Part shown: positions 51,001 to 60,000 of the stretch, one piece after another
How positions within the stretch are numbered: position 1 is the first letter of the stretch
Layout: every line of letters begins with the position of its first letter
Source: Pirellulaceae bacterium
GTDB lineage: Bacteria > Planctomycetota > Planctomycetia > Pirellulales > Pirellulaceae
Reading direction: 5' to 3'
Length of the DNA stretch: 63,487 nt
NCBI GenBank assembly: GCA_024102795.1
Contig: JAGFJK010000170.1
Span: forward strand, 1-63,487
Made by a program: the position numbers and the translations under genes
The notes under the pieces: generated by a model
Told to the model about the DNA's origin: nothing
What the model saw: only the letters and a program-made list of their open reading frames with translations
The model's database searches: none

Positions 51001-54000
51001 CTGTCCGGCGATGGCGGCGACGCGATACACATCCGCCTCGACGCCGCGGCTGACAAAGTCGTTGACTTCAACGTCGAACGCGAGCTGAGGAGCCGCGACG
51101 ACGTCCAGAACTCGGAAGCTGACCGAACCTGCCGTAGACTGCTGGCCAATCATCAGCAGATAGTCGCCAGTTTCCCTCAGCACCACCGGGCCGGCTCCAA
51201 ATCCACCTGTCACATTCAAGATGGATTCGCCACTGGGACTGACGAGCGTCATGCGGGGATCCTCGCCGAGAGTGTGCCCCGCCCAGTCGAAGTAGAGTTG
51301 CCGGCCGGCAGTTCCGCTGAACCGGTAGACCTGTGTTTCGTACGCCTCGTTCAGCGTGGCAGTGGTCAGCACTTGAACCGGCGCCCGGAGTGCGGCGGAA
51401 GCGTTCACGAATCGGAAGCGAAAGTTCCCACCGCCGACGACCGACAAGGTGTACATTCCGGAGAAGGGCAGGGCAATCGGCGCGGGCTCGGCGCTGCCGA
51501 AGGTGCCGATAACATTGTTGTTTGGATCCCGCAAGGTGTAGGTGATGCCGGCCTGGTTCGACAACTGGTCGATCAGGACCCGCGTGCCCGCCGATCCGGC
51601 GAACGTGAAATCCTGTGGAACGGCCGTCGCCGTGCCCGAATGAATGACGTTGAAACCACTGGCGGCGACCGGCGCGTCGCTGAGGTCATCCATGCGGAAC
51701 TGATAGGCAATGTCGCTCGAGCTGCCTCCGCTCAAGATCAGGATGTACGAACCATTCGCCGGCAACGTGAGTTCGAAATCGCTCGCCAGTTGCGACTGGT
51801 TGAGCAGCCGTCCGCCAGGGGCAACCAGGCGCCACGTTCCGCTGGCGGGAGTGGTCCCCAGATCGTCCACTCGAAGGCGCTGCCCCGCTGCGCCGTCCAC
51901 TCGGAACGCAACTGTGGCCTGGCCCGGAGAAATGGTTCCGCTAGGCGTCGCGCCTGGAGTCACTGCCGGGGAGGTCTCCAGGTTGAGCAAACGGAATTCA
52001 TAACCGGCGGTCGTCGCCCCGTTTCCGTCGAGTTCCAGCCGGTACATGCCGCCTTCCGGCAAAGCCACGAACCAGTTTGTCGCGGCGTTTTCGTTCAAGA
52101 GCGTCACGCCGCTGGGGCTCACGATCCGCACCGTCAGTCCGGCCTGCGTGCCGGGCAGGCTATCGAACCAGATCCGAGTTCCCGCGCTGCCCGAAAAAGT
52201 ATGGACGTCGGCTTCGCCCAGTCGGTCAACGGTTCCGTTGATCGAGGCGCCGAACGAAATTGGCTGCGCCGTCCGCTGAGTGACTACCGTGCGGAAGCGG
52301 TAGTCGATCGGCGTGTCACTCGCGCCGGAAAGCAGGAGCGTGTACGTACCGCTGGTGGGCAGGTCAAGTTCAAAGTCAGTTCCCAGGTTCTGGCTGGCCA
52401 GCGCCTGGTTGTTCGGACCCAGCAGTTGCCAGGTTCCCGCGGCCGACACCAGCCCGTCGAAGTACATGTGCTGGCCGGCTGTGCCGGCGAAACCGTAGGC
52501 CCGAGTCGAACGGCCCGGGTTGAGCGGTGCGACGATCTGCGTCTCGGCGGGCAGGAAGGTGGGATTGGTCACATCCACGACCGTCAGGACGTAATTCCCC
52601 GTGCCCGCCTGAAACCCATATACGACTAATTGATACGTACCGCTCTCGGACAGCCTGATCAGCGCCGAATCGCCATTCGGGTTTCCAGCGGTAATGATGT
52701 AGCGACCGGTGGGAGATATCAGATGGTACTGGAGCTCCGTCGCCCCCGCTCGTCCGGCATCGACCTGGATCTGCTGGCCGGCTGAGGCGGAGAACGTGTG
52801 GATGTCGACTTCCCCGGGGCTGGAAATGGCGTTGGATACCGGCAGGCTGAGCGTCAGGTTGGCGCGAGTGACGGCCGCCGAACGGAGCGAAAGATCATAG
52901 GTTCCCAGGCCCGAAGTGGTGTCGAAGACGACCAGTTGGTAAACCCCGCTCTCTTCCGCCACAAAGGCACCGGAGTCAAAGCGCGCGTCGCCGTTGTTGA
53001 TCAACAGGTCGCCCGTGGGGCTGATCAGATGGTAGCGCACGCCATCACCGCCGCTGAAGGCGCTATCCACCACCAGCCGCTGTCCGACGGTCACGGGAAG
53101 CGAGTAAATATCGACTTCCCCGGCCTGGGAAATCGCCCCGCTGATTTGAGCGTCGAGGAGCGTGGCGGCGCGGTTGACCATGGTGGACCGCAGGGCCACG
53201 TCGTAATTGCCGGTGACGTCGCCCGAACCAAAGACCACCATCTGGTAGGTGCCCGTTTCTTCCAGGAAGAACGCATCCGTATCAAAGCGGGCGTCGCCGT
53301 TGGTCACGACGTAGTTGCCGCGGGGGTCGATCAGGTGATACCGCACTCCAGTGACCACGGCCGCATTGTCGAAGATCACCCGTTGGCCGGCCGAGGCGCT
53401 GAAGCGGAATACGTCCACCTCGCCGGGCGTCGATATATTGCCGGACAGGGAGTCATCCAGCGCGGATTCGAAGACTTGAATGGATGCCCGATTCATCTGG
53501 AACTGGTAGCTGCCCGTGCTGGTGGTCGAGCCGTACACGATCAACTGGTAGGTGCCGCTTTCTTCCAACTGCACCGGCGATGAATCGAACCGCAGGTCGC
53601 CGTTAATGACAACATATGCCCCCTGGGGGCTCAGCCAGTGGTAGCGCAGACCATGAGTCGCCGACGCGGCATTGAACATCACGCGTTCACCCGCCAGTCC
53701 TTCGAACGGGTAAATGTCCACATCGCCCGGATTGACCAGCGAACTGGAGACCGTCTGATCGTACATCAGCGGCGCCGTGCTGACGTTCGCGGTGCCGATC
53801 CGGACGCTGTACGGGCCGGTGCCGCCCGCGGGCGGGAAGATCGACAGTTGATAGATTCCCGATTCCTCCAATTGAAAGCCATCGCTGTCGAACCGCAGAT
53901 CGCCGTTGTTGATGACGTAGTCGCCCGTGGGACTGATCAGATGATAACGCAGTGTCTGCGGCACGCTTATTGCGTCGAAAATCACGCGTTGCCCCGCCGT

Positions 54001-57000
54001 GCCGTTGAATGTGTAAACGTCGCTCTCGCCGAGTACCGCGATCTCGCCGCTGATCGGGCTATCCAGCGCCGCGGCGGTGACGGTCACCGTCGACGGAACC
54101 AGGCGGAAGTTGTAGTTGCCCGTGGCATTCCCACTGCCGAAGACCACGATGTGATACTGCCCCGTTTCTCGCAACTGGAAGGCGTTGCCGTCGAAACGCA
54201 TGTCGGCCGCATTGAGGGCAAGTTGCCCGGAGGGCGCGACCAGGTGCAGGCGCAGATCGGTATTGGAAATCGAATCGAAGGTCAGGATGTCGCCGGTCGA
54301 ACCGCCAAAGGTATAGAAATCGGCCTCGCCCGCCGCCGAAATGCCGCCAGCAATCGTGCCCGCCTCCAGGTTCACCGGCGTGCCGGTGGTGTGCGGGTCG
54401 AGCAGCAGGGCCGTATAGCTGCCGGTGCTGGAGGCCGTATCGCCGGCAATCGTCAAGGTGTACTCGCCCGATCGGGGCGCGACCGCCATCCGATCCTGCA
54501 TGTCATCGGAAAGAAAGACCGTTTGCCCGCCGGGAGCGGTCAACGTGGCCCGCAGTGCGCCGGGACCCGTGGCCTGGAAGTTGAGTAGCGTCCCGGCGTT
54601 GATGTCGTAGTTGTACGTATGGCTCTGACCGGCTGCGATCGTGCCGCTGTGCGCAGCGCCCAGTCCGCTGGGAGCGACGGGCGCGTCCGAGATGTCGCTG
54701 ACGGTAAAATCGAAGCTGCCAGCCGCCGCGGCCGTCAGCAGCAGCACGTAGTTGCCGTCATCGGGAATCGCCGCCGTGAAGTCGGTGCCCAGCGTCACGT
54801 CGCTGAGGACGTACCCCCCTTCGCTGATCAGATACCAGCGTCCGGCCAGCGAGGACTGGCTGTCGAACTGCAGCCGCTGACCGGCACTGGCAGGCAACCG
54901 ATACATCGCGGCGCCGTTGACGCTCAGGCTGGCACTGCTGCCCGCTCCGAGTGTGATTGTCTGGGCGGCCGCGTCGAGCACCTGGAAGGCATAGCTGCCG
55001 GTCGTTTGGCCGTTGCCGTAGACGTGCAATTGATACAATCCGGTTTCGGTGAGCGTGAACACTCCTCGATCGGCATCCAAGAGCGCGAAATTGACGGGAT
55101 ACGCGCCGAGCGGACTGACCAGGTCGAACCGGATATCGGCCGACCGCGCCAGCCCGTCCACGTAGATCTGCTGACCCAGCGTGCCGAAGAAGGTGTAGCT
55201 GTCGCGCTCGCCAGGCACATCGATGCTGCCATTGGTGACCGCGTTCAAGCTCAATGCCGCCGTGCTGACCGGCGCCGTGCCGAGCTGGAACGAGTAGGTT
55301 CCGGTCGGCTGGCCGTTGCCGAAGACGAGCAACTGGTACTCGCCCGCTTCGTCCAGGACCAGCGGCCCGGCATCGCTCTGGTAGTACAGGAAGTTGACCA
55401 GGTATTCGCCGGTAGGGCCAATCAGCGCGGTGCGGATGTCCGGCGATGTGCCACCGCGATTGTCCAGAAAGATCCGGTCGCCCACCGCGCCGGTGAAGGT
55501 GTAAATGTCCAGATCCCCGGGCTTGTCGATGCTGCCCGTCACCGTCGCATTGAGCGTCAAGGGTGAAGTCGTGACGGTGGCATCCACCAGCCGAAAGTTG
55601 TACTGGCCCGTGTCGTCGCCATTGCCGACCACGATGAACTGGTACTGGCCGTCCTGATCGAGCGTCAAGGGTCCCTGGTCGTTATCGCGAAATGTGAAGT
55701 TGATCAGGTACTCGCCCGTGGGCCCGACCAGGCTGTAGCGCACATCCCCGCCGGACCCTCCCAGACTGTCCAGAAACAGACGCTCGCCGATCGCACCCTG
55801 GAACGTGTAAATGTCACGCTCGCCAGGTTCATCGATCGAGCCACTGATCGGTGCGTCGTAGACGAGTGCCTGGGTCGTGGTGGCCGGCGTGACAAATCGC
55901 AAGTCGTAGGAGCCCGTGCCGTCGCCATTGCCAACGACGATCAGTTGATAGTCTCCTGTTTCGGTCAAATAGAACGGTCCGCGGTCACTGCTGAAGGCCA
56001 AGAAATTGACCAGGTACGCGCCGCTCGGCGAGACCAGCGTGTATCGCAGGTCGCCGCCTGAACTCGACAGGGCATCGACGAAGATTGCGTCTCCCACCGC
56101 CCCATGGAAACGGTAAATGTCGCGTTCACCCGGTTCGGCAATCGTACCCGAAATCAGAGTATCCAGAGGCTGGGGCAGAATGGTTTCCGTCGGCGTCACC
56201 ATGCGGAATCGGAACGTGCCCGTGGCATCGCCGTTGCCTTCCAGGATCACGGTGTAGGTGCCCGCCTCGTCCAGCACGAACGGCCCGCGGCCCGCGCTCG
56301 AACTGACGAAGTTGACCAGGTATTCCCCCGACGGACCGATGAATGTCATTCGCAGGTCACCTCCCGTGGTGGCCAACGCGTCGTAGAACACCATGTCTCC
56401 GGCTCCGGCCGGGAATCGATACACCATCCGCTCGCCCGGCACGCCGATCGCGCCGCTCACCTCGGTATCGAGCGGCAGCGAGATTTCGGTAGTGGGAGCC
56501 AGGTAGGCGCGAAAATTGTAGTCCCCGGTCGAACCGGTGTTGCCCTCCAGACGCAATGTGTACTGGCCGAGTTCGCTGAGCTGGAAGGGTCCCCGATCCG
56601 TGCCCGCATTCGAAAAGTTGTTCAACACCACTCCACTTGGTGACAGCAGCGACATGCGAATGTCGCCCGGAGGGTCTGAGAACGCGTCGTAGAAAATCCG
56701 CTCGCCGGGCCGGCCCAGAAACGCGAATTCGTCAACTTCGCCGGCGATCGCAATCGTTCCCAGGACACTGGTCCCCGAGATCTCGTCGCGCACGTTGACC
56801 ACATTGCCGTCGGCGTCGTACGTGTAGAACGTCAGGTGACCGCGCGGATCGATTGCCCGTGTGACCTGGTTCTGGCTGTTGCGATCGTAACTCGACAGAG
56901 TCGATTCACCGTCGCGTCCTGAAATCACTTGCCCCGCACGGTCCAGCAGAAACGTCGTCACATTGCCCAAGGCGTCGGCGATGGTCGCACGCGCGGGGCC

Positions 57001-60000
57001 CAGGGCCTGGGCTCGCGGAGCGGCAAGCGGATTGAGCGTTGCCTCGCGCGGCATCAGCCCGGCCTGCTGCGGCGCGCTGAACCTGCGTACCGTGCCGTCA
57101 GCGTAGGTGCGTTGCGTTATCCGGCCCGCAAAATCGTAGGTCAACTGCTCGGTGTTGCCGCGGCGGTCCGTCTTGGCGATCAGGTGATGGTTCGTGTCGT
57201 AACGATAGGTCTGCGAAACTCCATCCGGATCGCGGGCCTCGATCAGGTTTCCCGCGGCATCATAGATCAGTTCCGTGGTCTGGTTGCCCGGCTCGGTAAA
57301 GCTCGACACGCGGTCGCCGCTGTAGGTGAACGTCGTCTGCAATCCCGCGGGATCGGTGATTCTTTCCAGCCGTCCGCCGGCGTCATAGCTGTAAGTGGTC
57401 TGGTTGGAGTTGCGGTCGACGACCGTCGCCAGTTGGTGATCGCCGTTGAACGTGAACACCATCTGGTCGCGAGTCGTGCGGCGGAAAACGCCCGCCACCT
57501 TCTCCAGCCGCGAGAAATCGCCTGGAGGAGATTGGTAGACCGTTCCTCCAGCATCCGGGGCACGGAACAGCGACTCGCGGCCATTGCCGTCGATCAGCAG
57601 AACCGATCCGTCCGCGTTCTCCACCAGGTTCTGCCAGCCCGCCAGACTCCACCCGGCGCCGAAGGGACTTTGCCTCAGGTTCACATGCAGCAAGTGGCTG
57701 GACTGGACCGATGTCGCACCGACCAGTCGGTCGTCCGAGATCCGCAGCAGTCCCGTCTCCAGGTTGTAGTCGTACTTGCCGCTGGGCAGGGACCGCAAAT
57801 CAAGCTGCAGGGCGGCTTGCGCGGCGCCGCCGTCCTCGGGCAATCGCCAGAAATGCTGTCCGCCGCTGAGTCCCATGGTTCCAGCCGGCGCGCCAGGGAT
57901 CTCGTAGCTGAAGCTGCCGGAACTGACGGTCACCTTGGCGGTCAGCAATGTGTTGGAATCGGGAACCGTGTTGCTGTAACCCAAATGCACGATCGGGCTG
58001 CCGTCACCACGCATCGAGTCGTAGACCAGCGAAGTGCCGCGGACGCCACCGTTTACCGAATAGCCGGCCGTCGTTTTAAGCGCTTGCACACTGCCTGAAT
58101 GGTCATCGATTTCGACTGGCGTATCCTGAGGCAGCCGGTTCGGAGGCGGATAGATGGGAATCAGAGGTGGAATCGGTGGCGGCTCCACAAACGACCCCGG
58201 GATAAACAGAGGCTCCGAAATCGGTTCAAAGTAGGGGATGAGCTCTATCCAATCGAGGCCCACGTCTCCCCAGCCACCTTGGCCACCGTAGCCGCCACCA
58301 CCGCCTCCGCCACCACCACCTCCTCCTCCTCCGCCGCCACCACCTCCTCCTCCGCCACCACCACCACCTCCTCCGCCGCCACACTCGTCGCAGTCGTCAT
58401 CGGGATTGCGCGGATCGTCGTCGGGATCGTCGGGCGTGGGAGGCGGTGGAGCGACAAAGTGCCAACTACTGTTGCGGACACCGCCCGAGATGGTCTGGAT
58501 CACGGTCCCGTCGGCGCTGACCTGGGCGTCCCCCACATCGTCAAATTCTCCGGTTACCGGGTTGATTGACCAGAGGTCCAGCCGCGTGCCGGGAAGATAG
58601 CCGGAGCGATTGGGAAGCGCCAGGGGAGCCGGCGACGCAAACACCATCTCGCCCGGCTGGATGGTGACCACCATGTCGGGAATCAGATTGGCGGGCAGGG
58701 CGGCCGGCGTGAGGTCGACGGGTACTTCGGTGATGCTCAACTCACCGCTGAATAATGTTCCCTGCTGGTTCATCAACGTGCCGGCGGCGACAAACACTTC
58801 CGCTCCCTCAATCGCCGGCGTGGTGACTACCGTGTCGAGGGCCGGGTCGATCGTCACTGCGTTGGTCATGTCCAGAACCGGCAGGTAGATTGGCCGACCC
58901 AAGACGTTGTTGACCCCCAACTCCAGCTCGCGCCCAAACAGGAAGGGGAGCTTTTCGGCAATGAACGGATAGGCGTCTGGTCCGGGAAACAATTCGCCGC
59001 GAATCTTCAGCGTGTCGCTGGGCGGCACGCCCCAGCCCAGGTCGAGCGTAAAGGAACCGTCGGCGGCGGTCAGCGTCTGCACGGCCCCGATTTCGACCAG
59101 GATGTTCGCCAGCGGCTGGCCGGTCGTCTCCAAGACCAAGCCGGAAACGCGGGTCGTGGTCAAGGGGTCGGGATTGACGGTAAGTTCCACCGAACGCTGA
59201 GCACTCAGCACGCCATCGTTGACAATGACCTGGAACGAGTATGTTCCGACGTCACCGGCCAACGGTTGAAATACGAGCTGGCCGCTGCTGGTAATCATCC
59301 CTTTGGGCAGCCTGGTCGGGGCCACCAAGGAAAACAGCAAGGCATCACCATCTTCGTCCGCCGCGACCAGGGGCATCTCAAGCCTTCCACCGGCGGTTAC
59401 CACCAGCGGCGGAACAGCCTGCAAGGTCGGCGCGTGATTGGGGCCTGCCAGGACCTGGGGAGCCAGCCGAAACGGCGCGTTGCCGGCAACCGCGAACTCC
59501 ACCAGCAGCGGGCTCGAAACGGCCCCGGCCGCCAGCCCGCCGCTGCCCAGCACGGGCCGGAAACTGACAAACGGAACCCCAGGCGAGACTTCCCCTGAAG
59601 GATTCAACAGCGTCACCGTCGCCGGCAGGCCGGGAATGGCAACGATCACGTTGGCTCCCGCCGGGAGCCCCTGGTTATCCAGCCTGAACTCGGCGCGATA
59701 GCGCCCCGACTCGGCCAGATAACGGACGTTCTCGGCGCGGACCAAAATGTCCGGGTGTTCCGTCAGCGCGGCAGGGTTGATGCCGCTGGTGGTGGCGGCT
59801 ACCTCGACGCCAGCCGGGAAGACCGGCGTCTGCTCCTCGGCGGCAATCACGTCGTTGCTCAGCAGCCTGAATGTGACGCGGCTACCCAAGTCGTTATCGT
59901 GCTGCAGCATCTGGAACTTCAACTGGCCCGTGTCGTACCCGCTGACGCGCGACAGGTCCAGTTCCAGAAACTGCCCGTCCCAACGAGCGAGGCCAGGCAG

